A program made the position numbers and the translations under genes. Of a stretch of 64,000 nucleotides of DNA, positions 8,718-17,953 are shown one piece after another (the first letter of the stretch is position 1; every line of letters begins with the position of its first letter). The stretch covers positions 5,433,411 to 5,497,410 of the forward strand of contig NZ_CP036348.1 of the NCBI RefSeq assembly GCF_007753095.1. The letters run 5' to 3'. The stretch is from Rosistilla carotiformis (GTDB taxonomy: Bacteria; Planctomycetota; Planctomycetia; Pirellulales; Pirellulaceae). A model generated the notes under the pieces. It saw only the letters and a list, made by a program, of their open reading frames with translations, was not told the origin of the DNA and ran no database searches.

Positions 8718-11700
8718 TCAATGCGCCCCTGCAAACTCGATCGCGGCATCCTCACCGGACCCTACCGCCCCAAGCCCCGCTTTGGCTTCGGACGCGTCGC
8801 AGCAGGAAACGCAATAGACCAATCGGTAGGCCGACGGCACAAACACCAACGCCAACAGCGTCGCCCCGATGACACCGCCGGCGATCGCGATCGCCAATGG
8901 CGGCCAGAACCCTCCGCCCGACCAAATCAGCGGCAGGAATCCGGCAACGGTTGTCAATGTGGTGGCGATCACATGGCGGCTGCAATTGACCACCGTCTGC
9001 ACAATCGATTCGACCCCAACCGGGGTTCTTCCGTGTTCTTCCTGCAACGTCGCCAGGACCACGATCGAATCGTTGATCGCAATACCAATTAAGCCCATGG
9101 TGCCGATGATCGCCATGAATCCGAACGGGAAGCCGAAGATCCACAGCGATCCCAACCCCAGTCCGATCGAAAGCAAACCAACCAAGCCGATGATTGCCGC
9201 CAAGCGAAACGATCCAAACGAAAGCACCAGCGTTGCGACCATCATCACCATCAACAGCCCCACGCTGGCCATCAGATTGCCGACGGCGTCGTCTCGCTTG
9301 GAAGCTTCTCCGCCGTAAGCCAGTTCGTAGCCGTGTGGCAATTCGAAACCACTCGCCTCGAAACGTTTTCGAAAATCGGCCAACGCGGTCGCCGGCAGCG
9401 TCCCCGCGGTCAAAAACGCACTGACCTCATCCATCCGCCGCCGATCCAAACGCACGATCACTCCGGTCTCGGGTTCCAACGACCAATCCGCAACCGCTCT
9501 CAGCGGCAACATCCGCGCGGCGCCTTCAGCGGTCGCCGAGAGCTCCAGCGAACGAACACCCGACATCGCCGTACGCGACCGATCTTCGACACGGACACGA
9601 ACCGGCAACTCTTCGGTCTCCTGGATCACCGCCCCGGCCAACTCGCCATCGAAGCTCGCCTGCACCTGGTCGGCGATCTGCGTGGGGGACAATCCCGCCA
9701 GCGACGCCGACTGGGAATCGACCTGCAACCGAACCTTAGGCAAAGTCTCGCTCAACAAACTCATCGTATGTGTAACGTCGGGCCCGCTCGCCAACACCGC
9801 GCGGACCTGTTCCCCCAACTCGCGTAGCTTCAGCAGATCGGGACCGAAAATTCGCACCTCCACCGGCGCGTTAAACGGCGGCCCCTGCTCCAGCTGCCGA
9901 ACCAAGACCCGCGCCTCGGGTACCTTTGCGTCCAGCGCAACCTGCAAGCGGCGAATCATCTCGTTGACCGAGACACCATCAGAAACGCGAATGATCGCTT
10001 GCCCAAAGTTGGGCGTTCCCTTGCGATTTGCCAACACGTTGTAATAAAACGTCGGCGCACTCTCGCCGAAATACCAATCGATCTGCTGGATCGCTTCGTC
10101 GGCCAAGACCTCATCAACCAACTTGGCCACGCGCTGCGTATCGGCTATCGAACCCCCCGTTGCCAATTCGACTTCAATATGAAATTGATCGCGGTCGGCG
10201 GGCGGAAAGAACTGCTCAGCCAACATCGGTGCGACGCCAAAACCGGCCAACGGCAGGACCATCGCCGCAGCAATCGCGGCTCGCGGATGCGAGATCAACC
10301 AACGCAACACATGCCGGTAACCACCGATCACCCAACTTGGCGACACCCCGTTTTGCAGGAAGCCCACCCAACCGCGAGGCTTCCGATCCCGATCGTGAAC
10401 GCGAATGAACAACGCGGCAAACGCAGCGATCACCGTTAACGAATAGAACAGCGAAGCGAAGATCGCCATGATCACACTGACAGCGATCGAACCGACAAAT
10501 TCCCCCGCCGGGCCAGGCATCAACACGATCGGTGCGAACGCCAAAGCGGTCGTCAGCGTGCTGCCTAACAAAGGGATCGCCAACTTGCGAACCGTCTTGG
10601 CGACCGCGTCTCCGGGGGACAATCCATGCAACATCTCCACCTGAATCTCGTCGGCCACAACGATCGCGTTGTCGATCAACAACCCCAACGCGATGATCAA
10701 TCCCGTGACCGACATCTGATGGACGGGGATCTTCAATAGATGCATGCCAAAAAGCACCGTCAGCATCGTCAACGGAAGCGCCGACGCCACGACGATCGCG
10801 CTGCGCCAGCCCATCAGACACAGGATCACCGCACAAACCGCCACACCTCCCATCGCCAGATTGGCCAGCAAACTTTCCAGTCGCGCCGACACATAACCGC
10901 TCTGATCCATCACTCGGCAGATCGAGATCCCTGCCGGCAACTCACCGCGAAAATCATCGACGACACGATCGGCGGCAAGCGACCACAAATCGATCCGCGT
11001 CTCCGGACGAATCAAGACCCCCAATGAAATCGCAGGGCGCTCGCGATGCCAGCCCAAGCGAGGCATCGGCTGAGGCGTGGCCAGCGAAATGTCAGCGATT
11101 TGATCCAATCGTACGAACCGGCCGTCGGCGGCCCGCACATCGGCCCGCCCCACATCCGATAGGTCATCGAACTGATTGCCGACTTCCAGCGAAAGGTCCA
11201 AGCCCGCACCACGCATCTGGCCCGCGGCATCCTTCGCGTCGAAACGTTTCAGTTGCGCCGCGATCTCCGCGGCTGATAGATTCATCGCCGCAGCCCGCTG
11301 TGGATCCACTTGCACCAAGATCTCTTCCCCGGGATCGCCAAAGCGGTCGACCGATTCGGTCCCCGACATGCCTTGCAACGCGTCCTGCAGTCGCTTCGCG
11401 CTCCGCCGCAGAACGGCGTAATCGACGGGCGTCTCCAAATCCCAAACGACCGACAAAATGCGTGCGTACGCCCGGACCTCGAGATCGTCGAACTCGGGGC
11501 GCGACGCCTGTGCGGGCAATTCGGGAAGACTGTCTTCGATCTTGCTGCGGATCTTCGCCCAAACGATCTCCGACTCGGCCACTTGGTCCAACAATTCGAT
11601 CGAAATCGACGAAACTCCCGACCGGCTTTGCGATCGCATCTCCTTGATCTCTTCGATCTCGCGCAGCCGATCTTCCAGTTTTTCGGTCACCAACGCCTCG

Positions 11701-11933
11701 ACGCGCGACGCATCGGCCCCAGGCAGCCTTGTCACAATCAAGGCCGCGCGTTTGATCAAAACCGGATCCTCCATCCGCGGCAAGATCGCAACGCTCGACA
11801 AACCGGCGACCGCCACCAAGGCAACGATCAATATCAACGAACGTTTGTCGTGAACCAAGCGATTGGTCCAACCATGGCGATGTCGATCGTCCGCCTGTTG
11901 CGGTGGCGTGGGTTGGGAAAGTTGCGTTTGCAT
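8718..11933 (-). CDS. RND-family efflux pump permease subunit (AcrB/CusA superfamily)
   Basis: This 1071-residue inner-membrane proton-driven transporter has the RND layout of twelve helices and two large periplasmic loops. After an amphipathic start (RLVHDKRSLILIVALVAVAG) comes the first loop, containing LPGADASRVEALVTEKLEDR. The proton-relay helix 4 reads GLIIALGLLIDNAIVVADEI, so the first of the paired aspartates is kept and the second is Asn; the Lys/Thr partners in helix 10 cannot be checked by eye. The second half repeats the fold, with MAIIGTMGLIGIAINDSIVV as the helix-10 counterpart. It starts 42 bp after the adaptor gene and is third in the tetR-MFP-RND operon. No outer-membrane TolC-type gene is in the window. 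The substrate is unknown; the sequence has no clear heavy-metal Met clusters, so a hydrophobic-compound exporter is more likely than a CusA-type pump. Confidence 0.92.
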   Translation of the reverse strand: MQTQLSQPTPPQQADDRHRHGWTNRLVHDKRSLILIVALVAVAGLSSVAILPRMEDPVLIKRAALIVTRLPGADASRVEALVTEKLEDRLREIEEIKEMRSQSRSGVSSISIELLDQVAESEIVWAKIRSKIEDSLPELPAQASRPEFDDLEVRAYARILSVVWDLETPVDYAVLRRSAKRLQDALQGMSGTESVDRFGDPGEEILVQVDPQRAAAMNLSAAEIAAQLKRFDAKDAAGQMRGAGLDLSLEVGNQFDDLSDVGRADVRAADGRFVRLDQIADISLATPQPMPRLGWHRERPAISLGVLIRPETRIDLWSLAADRVVDDFRGELPAGISICRVMDQSGYVSARLESLLANLAMGGVAVCAVILCLMGWRSAIVVASALPLTMLTVLFGMHLLKIPVHQMSVTGLIIALGLLIDNAIVVADEIQVEMLHGLSPGDAVAKTVRKLAIPLLGSTLTTALAFAPIVLMPGPAGEFVGSIAVSVIMAIFASLFYSLTVIAAFAALFIRVHDRDRKPRGWVGFLQNGVSPSWVIGGYRHVLRWLISHPRAAIAAAMVLPLAGFGVAPMLAEQFFPPADRDQFHIEVELATGGSIADTQRVAKLVDEVLADEAIQQIDWYFGESAPTFYYNVLANRKGTPNFGQAIIRVSDGVSVNEMIRRLQVALDAKVPEARVLVRQLEQGPPFNAPVEVRIFGPDLLKLRELGEQVRAVLASGPDVTHTMSLLSETLPKVRLQVDSQSASLAGLSPTQIADQVQASFDGELAGAVIQETEELPVRVRVEDRSRTAMSGVRSLELSATAEGAARMLPLRAVADWSLEPETGVIVRLDRRRMDEVSAFLTAGTLPATALADFRKRFEASGFELPHGYELAYGGEASKRDDAVGNLMASVGLLMVMMVATLVLSFGSFRLAAIIGLVGLLSIGLGLGSLWIFGFPFGFMAIIGTMGLIGIAINDSIVVLATLQEEHGRTPVGVESIVQTVVNCSRHVIATTLTTVAGFLPLIWSGGGFWPPLAIAIAGGVIGATLLALVFVPSAYRLVYCVSCCDASEAKAGLGAVGSGEDAAIEFAGAH

Positions 11934-11975
11934 GGATTCGTTTTCGCAGCGTGAGTTGCGAGATGCGGGAAAACG

Positions 11976-13343
11976 CTAATTCAGTGACAACGATTCGACC
12001 TGCCGCAAAGCCTCGCGATCGACAGGGGCAACCGCCATCCCTGGCGTCAAGCGATGCAGACCGGCAGCCACGACGCGGTCTCCCGCTGCGATCATGCCGC
12101 CGGAAATACGGGCAAGCCGCGTATCGGTTTCCAACACTTGGACGTCGCGACGCTGAACAATGCTCTGTCCCGCGGGACCTTCAACGACCGCCATCAAGGA
12201 CCACAAGCCGCGTGTCGACCGCGCTAGCGACGTGATCGGAACCCAATACGAATCGGCCCCGCCGTTCCGCACAGCCCCCAACGAGAGACTGGCCGTTCGC
12301 CCAGGAACGATTCCATCGGCATAGCTGCCATCGGGACGCGGCTGCTGGCGCGGAATCTTGACGAGCACCGCCTGAGTTCGCGTGCTGCGATCCAGTTCCG
12401 GTTCGATCCGCCCGATCTCCGCTTGGATCGCGGCTTCGCCCAACGTCACCGTCACCGGTTGGCCCGGCGCGAGACCGCGGACATCTTCAGGCGAAACGCC
12501 AAAGCGTGCCTCCAATGGATCGGTCTGCAGCACCCGCAAAACAACACGATCGGGACCGGCGATCGTTCCTTCGTCGAGGTACCGTCTTCCAACAACCCCA
12601 TCAAACGGGGCCACGATACGGCCGTCGCGCAGATCGACCTGATAGCCCTTCAGCTCCGCCTGCAACATCGCCACCCGGGCCCGTTGCGCCACCAGTTGTT
12701 CGGACCGCGTCCCCGCCTTCAATTCATTATATTGTTGCGTCGCAGCCTCCAATGCCGCTTCTTGCTGCAACGCCTGGAAGCGGGCGTTGTCATAGGTTTG
12801 GATACTGGATGAGTTCGAACGTTGGAGCTCCAATTCACGCTGGGTCGTGATCTGCGCCAACTTCACGGCCGCCGACAATCGGCTGACTTCAGCCGCTGCG
12901 GCCGCGATGGTCTCCGCTCGCGGACCGGCTTCCAATTCGGCCAACATCGCTTCGGCTTCGTCGATCCGAGCCTGCGTTGCTTCGATGATCGCGGCCAAAT
13001 CGTCGACCTCCAATTGCGCCAGCGTTTGACCGCGGCGAACGACGTCCCCTTCTTCAACGGCCACCGAGAAGACGCGACCGCTGCGTCGGAACGCCAACTC
13101 CGCTTCTTTGCTCGCTTCGATCGTGCCTCGATAATCGTCAACCCGCGGCGGCGCGGAGAGCTCCCCCAACGATAAGACCGTCACCGGAAGTGGACGCGAG
13201 CCGGTCGCGATGACAATTTTTGACGCCGCGTCACCGGACGCTTGCGAATCGCCAGACCATGCGTTGGCGGCCACAAAGATCGCGACGCCGCTGACCAAAC
13301 CGGCCATCAGCAGCCACATCGATTTCGATCGCGGAAAACTCAT
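11976..13343 (-). CDS. Periplasmic adaptor (membrane fusion protein) of the RND efflux pump
   Basis: This 455-residue protein would link the RND permease to an outer-membrane channel. It has an N-terminal signal or anchor (MWLLMAGLVSGVAIFVAANAW). A barrel-sandwich half follows (YRGTIEASKEAELAFRRSGR, then VEEGDVVRRGQTLAQLEVDDL), then a long coiled-coil hairpin at about 115-215 rich in Ala, Glu and Gln. The second lipoyl half is YQVDLRDGRIVAPFDGVVGR. Beta-barrel and membrane-proximal domains complete the family order. Its ATG overlaps the tetR stop by 4 bp (ATGA), implying coupled translation, and the permease follows after 42 bp. Together they form an autoregulated efflux operon. Confidence 0.92.
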   Translation of the reverse strand: MSFPRSKSMWLLMAGLVSGVAIFVAANAWSGDSQASGDAASKIVIATGSRPLPVTVLSLGELSAPPRVDDYRGTIEASKEAELAFRRSGRVFSVAVEEGDVVRRGQTLAQLEVDDLAAIIEATQARIDEAEAMLAELEAGPRAETIAAAAAEVSRLSAAVKLAQITTQRELELQRSNSSSIQTYDNARFQALQQEAALEAATQQYNELKAGTRSEQLVAQRARVAMLQAELKGYQVDLRDGRIVAPFDGVVGRRYLDEGTIAGPDRVVLRVLQTDPLEARFGVSPEDVRGLAPGQPVTVTLGEAAIQAEIGRIEPELDRSTRTQAVLVKIPRQQPRPDGSYADGIVPGRTASLSLGAVRNGGADSYWVPITSLARSTRGLWSLMAVVEGPAGQSIVQRRDVQVLETDTRLARISGGMIAAGDRVVAAGLHRLTPGMAVAPVDREALRQVESLSLN

Positions 13344-14077
13344 TGGTCCCCCCGTTCCTGTGCGTCATCCAACCAACGGTTCAAATCCGTTCGCACTTTC
13401 TTGATCCATCGTTCGTACGCTTTCGGTTCGAACAGTGGTTGCCACTGCAGTCCATCGAGCAACCCGTTGCAGTTGCGGCGAATCGCGCGGCGGGCGTTCT
13501 CAATTCCCAGATCTGCCAGCGACGGGCTGGTCATCTCCAACATCAATCCACCGTAGACCAGCGACCACAACCCAAACACCAGATCTTCGACCGCATGCGT
13601 CGCACGATTTTCCAGATCGCCACACGCCATCGCATCGCGAACCACTCCGGCCACGGTGTGCATGCACCGCGATTCGCAGTTCCGCAGCAGATCTTGACGC
13701 TTGGGAGACGTTTTGTCCCAAACCGCATCATGGCGAATGATCTGTTCGATGCGGAACAGTTCATTAAAACGGTCGGCGAACAATTCACACGCGATTCCGA
13801 TCGCTGCGACCCGCTCGCGCGGACAACCACGCATCATGGCGGCGCGATTGAATAGGCCCAACCGACACTCGACGGCCTGGATCGCCAACGCCAGGACGAT
13901 CTCTTCCTTGTTCGGAAAATGGTTATAGACGGTCCCCTTGGCGGTCTTCAGCTCCGCCGCGATCGCGTCCATGCTCAACAGAGAGATCCCGCCACTGGCG
14001 ACCATCGGCCGGGCGAGATCGAGGATTCGCGTTTCGCGTTGGCGAATTTCACGCTGCTTCGGTGTCAGAGTTTGCAT
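13340..14077 (-). CDS. TetR/AcrR-family transcriptional regulator of the efflux operon
   Basis: This 245-residue repressor has an N-terminal helix-turn-helix domain: IRQRETRILDLARPMV, then ISLLSMDAIAAELKTAKGTV and YNHFPNKEEIVLALA, the canonical TetR recognition helix. Residues 60-215 are the ligand-binding and dimerisation domain, with no close match by eye. It is first in its own operon, overlapping the MFP gene by 4 bp. Its ATG at 14077 lies only 6 nt from the predicted -10 box, and two TGAC/GTCA palindromes overlap the promoter, so the gene very likely represses itself and the pump until an inducer binds. Confidence 0.92.
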   Translation of the reverse strand: MQTLTPKQREIRQRETRILDLARPMVASGGISLLSMDAIAAELKTAKGTVYNHFPNKEEIVLALAIQAVECRLGLFNRAAMMRGCPRERVAAIGIACELFADRFNELFRIEQIIRHDAVWDKTSPKRQDLLRNCESRCMHTVAGVVRDAMACGDLENRATHAVEDLVFGLWSLVYGGLMLEMTSPSLADLGIENARRAIRRNCNGLLDGLQWQPLFEPKAYERWIKKVRTDLNRWLDDAQERGDQ

Positions 14078-14083
14078 ACCGCA

Positions 14084-14112
14084 AAAATATGACGCAGCGT
14101 CAAAATTGACAA
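14084..14112 (-). promoter_or_regulatory. tetR-MFP-RND promoter, predicted to give a leaderless transcript
   Basis: On the minus strand, TTGTCA (14112-14107) and TATTTT (14089-14084) are 17 bp apart, a good sigma-70-type match. A normal start 7 nt after the -10 box falls on the A of the tetR ATG at 14077, so the mRNA would have no 5' leader and no ribosome-binding site. Confidence 0.6.
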
Positions 14113-14119
14113 GGCGTCA
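14090..14119. promoter_or_regulatory. Tandem TetR-type operators
   Basis: Two 13-bp sites lie 17 bp apart (start to start). The first, TGACGCAGCGTCA at 14090-14102, is a perfect palindrome around one base. The second, TGACAAGGCGTCA at 14107-14119, keeps the TGAC/GTCA ends. Together they cover the spacer and -35 box of the tetR promoter, the right place for repression. Which regulator binds is inferred from position. Confidence 0.62.
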
Positions 14120-14241
14120 CTTTTCGGATGCCCCATTTTGCAGCAAATTTCGGCCTCGCCGTGCTCGCGGTGCCGAACGATCCGGTTCCAGTACCCAAAT
14201 GTCCAACTGACGAGCAATCTCCAACCGAGGGGGCGTTTGAG

Positions 14242-16194
14242 TTATCGCTTCCCCAACCCGACCATTTCCAGCAGCCGGATCGCATTGGTCGTGGGCGTTA
14301 CGCCGCTACGCATCTTGTAGTCGAACGTCATCGTTTCCTGTCCGGCCTGATCGGTTTCGATGTGCTCGCGGAAATGGACGATCGTGGCGACCGATTGCAT
14401 CGCCGGATCATCCGCCAGTTCGAGATCGTGGGTACTGATTGCGCCGATCGCCTGCATGTGGACCAGATGATCTAACACCGTGGATACGGCGATCTGGCGT
14501 TCGCGGCTGTTGGTCCCTTGCAGGATTTCATCCAACAAATAAACGAGCATTCGATCTTTCGAAGCGTGCATCCGCTCGGCGTGATCGACGACTTCACGCA
14601 ACCGTTTTAATTCGGCCATGTAGAACGAGACCCCTTCGCGGAGCGAATCGTCGACACGGATGCTGGTGGCCACTTCGCACGACGGCAGTTCGAATTCGGT
14701 CGCACAAACGACCGATCCGGCACCCGCCAGTTTGATGTTCAGCCCCAGCGAACGCAGCAACGTGCTTTTGCCCGACATGTTCGAACCGGTCACCAACAGC
14801 AACGTACCGGCAGGCCCCAGCCCGGCATCGTTGACGACGCGGGCGGAGTCTTTGAGCAACGGATGACCCAACGCGCGGGCGGCAACCTTCCCCTGCGGGC
14901 CCGCTTGGTTCCACGTCGGCGACGCCCACTGAGGGTATTCGTCGGCAAGGGCCGCCAGCGACAGGATCGCTTCCAACTGGCCCAACGCATCGAACCACTC
15001 GGGCACATCGCTTCCATACCGGGCCTTCCAACGCTCCATCAGCGACAGCACATGCACGTCCCAAAGCCCCGTCAACTGCAACACGACGTACGGCAGGAAC
15101 AACAGTGGCGCGTGCCGCAGGCTGGTCATCGTCGAGACACCGCCCATCGCTCGCAGTCCTGCGATCGCTCCGGTTTCCGGATTCAAGATCCGCTTCCGAA
15201 CGGGAGCCAGCATCTCGATGTCCGCAGGAATCCAGTCGGCCGCTTCGAACAGGCGGATGTAATTTTCAACTTCCGCCCGACGTGTCGCCACCGATTTGAA
15301 GATCTCATGGACCGGCCCCAAGAAACCGACAGTCACAATGATGGCGATCGCAATCATCGTCAACTGAATGGCCGCGGCGATGGAGATCGAAATCGCGCCG
15401 AGCGCTGCCAACGGCCAAACCACAAAAGGCGTGATCGCAATCACGCGGGCCAACGGTAACATCCAACGGCGCGGACCGTCCAACCAAGCAGGCGCGACGG
15501 CCCAGCGAGTAAAGTTTTCAGGCGATGCGGTTTGCCCTGCAACGTCGCGAGCGCGGGCGTAGAAGACTTCTCGCTGATCGTGGAAGCTGGCCAGCTTGCG
15601 AACCGCTTGGTTGCGAGCGGCCGCCTGTTCGGGGATCGCCGGACCACAAAGCCACCGGGCTAACGTCAGTTTACCAGGCGCTGTGCCCGCCAACGAAACC
15701 AGTTGATACAGCGATCCGACGCCAAACAAATCCAAGTCTTTCGCGACGGCGCGGCCATTGCGATCGAGCCACGAAACGTCCTCGGGCAGTTCAAAGACGG
15801 GCAGATCGGACCAGCGACGGTCGAGGCGTGCGAGCAGTTGCCGGTACAGCGAACGGCGACGACGGATCGAGGTCATCGCATCGCGAACGTATTCGTGCCA
15901 CGTGATCACAACCAGAAAGGCGGCCATCGCAATCCACCCCGGCACGACCAGCGGAAGCGCCCCCTTGCCCGCGGCGTATCCGACGACCAAAAGGATCAAT
16001 CCGGCAAAGAACAGCAGGCCGCGAATGATATTCAGTTGGCGGTTCCGCGCTTCAAACGCAGCCACCTCGCCGGCAAGCGCATCCAATCGCTGAACGTAAC
16101 GCTGGCGGGCGGTCCCTGTTTCGCTGACCGATGCCGGGTCAAGCGGCTTCGCTGTCGGCGCCGAGTTCGTTGATTCCGATACGTTTGCGTCCAT
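14242..16194 (-). CDS. Membrane-anchored MutS-like ATPase
   Basis: This 650-residue protein carries the C-terminal MutS ATPase: Walker A in GSNMSGKSTLLRSLGLNIKL, the D-x-S/R region at VDDSLREGVSFYMAELKRL, and Walker B in YLLDEILQGTNSRER followed by the STHDLELA switch. Upstream is the MutS lever and core region. It has none of the mismatch-recognition N-terminus. Instead it has a short coiled segment and two pairs of hydrophobic helices, at about 60-100 (IIRGLLFFAGLILLVVGY) and about 245-300 (VIAITPFVVWPLAALGAISI). It belongs to a widespread MutS-related group with membrane segments whose role is unknown, so no repair role is claimed. ATG 16194 has a strong AAGGTGA site 6 nt upstream; TTG 16200 is also in frame. 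Its start lies 56 bp inside the end of the upstream gene. Confidence 0.85.
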   Translation of the reverse strand: MDANVSESTNSAPTAKPLDPASVSETGTARQRYVQRLDALAGEVAAFEARNRQLNIIRGLLFFAGLILLVVGYAAGKGALPLVVPGWIAMAAFLVVITWHEYVRDAMTSIRRRRSLYRQLLARLDRRWSDLPVFELPEDVSWLDRNGRAVAKDLDLFGVGSLYQLVSLAGTAPGKLTLARWLCGPAIPEQAAARNQAVRKLASFHDQREVFYARARDVAGQTASPENFTRWAVAPAWLDGPRRWMLPLARVIAITPFVVWPLAALGAISISIAAAIQLTMIAIAIIVTVGFLGPVHEIFKSVATRRAEVENYIRLFEAADWIPADIEMLAPVRKRILNPETGAIAGLRAMGGVSTMTSLRHAPLLFLPYVVLQLTGLWDVHVLSLMERWKARYGSDVPEWFDALGQLEAILSLAALADEYPQWASPTWNQAGPQGKVAARALGHPLLKDSARVVNDAGLGPAGTLLLVTGSNMSGKSTLLRSLGLNIKLAGAGSVVCATEFELPSCEVATSIRVDDSLREGVSFYMAELKRLREVVDHAERMHASKDRMLVYLLDEILQGTNSRERQIAVSTVLDHLVHMQAIGAISTHDLELADDPAMQSVATIVHFREHIETDQAGQETMTFDYKMRSGVTPTTNAIRLLEMVGLGKR

Positions 16195-17566
16195 TACCAA
16201 TCACCTTCAGGGCGATGCGATCTTCCAAGTTGGGCCGAAAAACAGTCAACAACATTAGTGGAAGATACCAAGCAACGTACAGCCCACCCCCGTAACCGTG
16301 CCAGAACTGAGCAGCCGCCATCACCGCAGCGGAACAGCTCATCAAGGTGCCGAGATTCTTTTGCCCCGGCCAGAAAGCAAAAAATCCACTCAACACACCA
16401 AACGCGACGAGGATCGGCAGCCGCCAGATTGGATTCCAACCCAGGCCCCAGATCCCGGCCAGACCTTTGGTCACAGGCAACCATAGCCCAAACATCTGCT
16501 GCACGCGGTCAAAGATCAGATCGCGTTCCCCCAGAAACAGCAATGCCGCCAAAACGGCAACGGTTAGCCCGACGCCGTACATGAATCGCCGCAACCCACG
16601 CTGCCAGTAAAAACTGACCCACAACGGCAACAGAAACAGCGGGTAATAGACCAACCCCGCTGCCAGACCGATGAAAACCCCCGACAAAATCGGACGCCGG
16701 TAACAGAAGACAGCCCAAATCAATAACGCCGCGGGAAGCACATGATCGACGCGCCCGGTGGTCTGGGCCGTGTAGGGCAGCAACAGATAAAGCGCCGCCG
16801 CGCCAACGCCGGCACGAATGTTTTTAAAGTGAAACTGGCCGATAAAGACCACGCCCAAGACGGTCGCCAACTGCGACGCGATCGCCAAGGCACGCGCGAG
16901 CCCCGCGTAGCGAACCGGCTGGACTTCTCCAGCGATTTCGGCGTCGGGAGTTGTCGGGATCGCGGGCAGCCGATTGACCAACGGGTACCCCGGCCCCGGC
17001 TTGGGCCCCTGAGCGGCTTGGATTTCCGCCGTGCTGGTGATCACGTTGGCCATCAAAAAGATGAACATCGCGATCCCGATAAAGGACAACCCACCGGTCG
17101 ACAGATTCGGATCCAACAACGGCCGCCGTACCAAAATCGGGTCGAGGATCATGCGAATGCAGATCAATCCTGCCACACCCAACAACCAAATAAAGCCCCA
17201 ACGTTCAACATCGGCAACGTTCACTCCTGCCACCAGCACCTCCGGCGGCGCCGTGGGAGCGGTCGCGTCGGCCATACCCAGCAACTCATCGGGCGTCGCC
17301 GCTTCGATACGATCAGCGATCTCCGGCGGCATCGTTGCTTGCGGAGGGTGAGCGGCTTCGACAATCGTTTCCCCCGCCACCCGCAGCTGGCGACCTTCGT
17401 GAACCATCAACAGCCCTGGAGACAGCAACAACAGCAGCAGGATGTCGACATTGCGCAGGCTCCACACACGATAGAAAACAAAAAACAGCCCAATAATCAG
17501 CAGCGACGACAGATAGACCCAGGTGACTGGGTCGGGGCGCTGATAATGGAATAGAATTTGGCTCAT
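16139..17566 (-). CDS. Polytopic membrane protein of unknown function
   Basis: From the ATG at 17566 this is a 475-residue protein with about ten hydrophobic helices. It opens MSQILFHYQRPDPVTW, then a helix (VYLSSLLIIGLFFVFY) and a short loop. A soluble loop at about 60-115 is Ala/Pro/Glu-rich, and another lies at about 175-215. The second half looks like the multi-helix part of membrane glycosyltransferases (TTGRVDHVLPAALLIWAVF, GLAAGLVYYPLFLLPLWVSF), but no catalytic Asp motif is obvious, so this is only a resemblance. A longer reading frame upstream to 17872 is not membrane-like at its start and was not used. It overlaps the MutS-like gene by 56 bp, so the two are probably cotranscribed. 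Confidence 0.7.
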   Translation of the reverse strand: MSQILFHYQRPDPVTWVYLSSLLIIGLFFVFYRVWSLRNVDILLLLLLSPGLLMVHEGRQLRVAGETIVEAAHPPQATMPPEIADRIEAATPDELLGMADATAPTAPPEVLVAGVNVADVERWGFIWLLGVAGLICIRMILDPILVRRPLLDPNLSTGGLSFIGIAMFIFLMANVITSTAEIQAAQGPKPGPGYPLVNRLPAIPTTPDAEIAGEVQPVRYAGLARALAIASQLATVLGVVFIGQFHFKNIRAGVGAAALYLLLPYTAQTTGRVDHVLPAALLIWAVFCYRRPILSGVFIGLAAGLVYYPLFLLPLWVSFYWQRGLRRFMYGVGLTVAVLAALLFLGERDLIFDRVQQMFGLWLPVTKGLAGIWGLGWNPIWRLPILVAFGVLSGFFAFWPGQKNLGTLMSCSAAVMAAAQFWHGYGGGLYVAWYLPLMLLTVFRPNLEDRIALKVIGNGRKRIGINELGADSEAA

Positions 17567-17953
17567 GGATCGTCCGTACCCGCGTGGATCGACAGGCTCG
17601 AAGTGAATCGAATCGAAGTGTTCACTGTAAAGGATAAACAGCTGCGGAAAACCAGCAACCGTGTTGAGGGGTTCCGCTGGAGATTGCAAAAGGTTATCTC
17701 TCGGTAGCCTGATCGGATTGTACAAGCTTTTCCGATTGAACCCGCACGCCGAATCACGAGCCCAGCAGCTCGCGGTAACGTCGGCCGCCCCGCTACGTTT
17801 CCGTTTCAAACGCCCCAACGCCTGAAGCCAGCGGGAGGACCGATCGGTTCCCGCGAAGCAGAGAGCTGCCACGCATTTGCCGATTCCGCCCTGCGCAATC
17901 GAATGACGGCGCCGGCCAACGTCGATTGCGAGACACCATCCGAAACCGTTGAT
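17567..17953. other. Intergenic region without a recognised gene
   Basis: 387 bp separate the NtrC-like stop from the start of the membrane protein. I see no RNA gene, clear hairpin or repeat. It presumably holds the promoter of the membrane protein/MutS-like pair. Confidence 0.5.
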
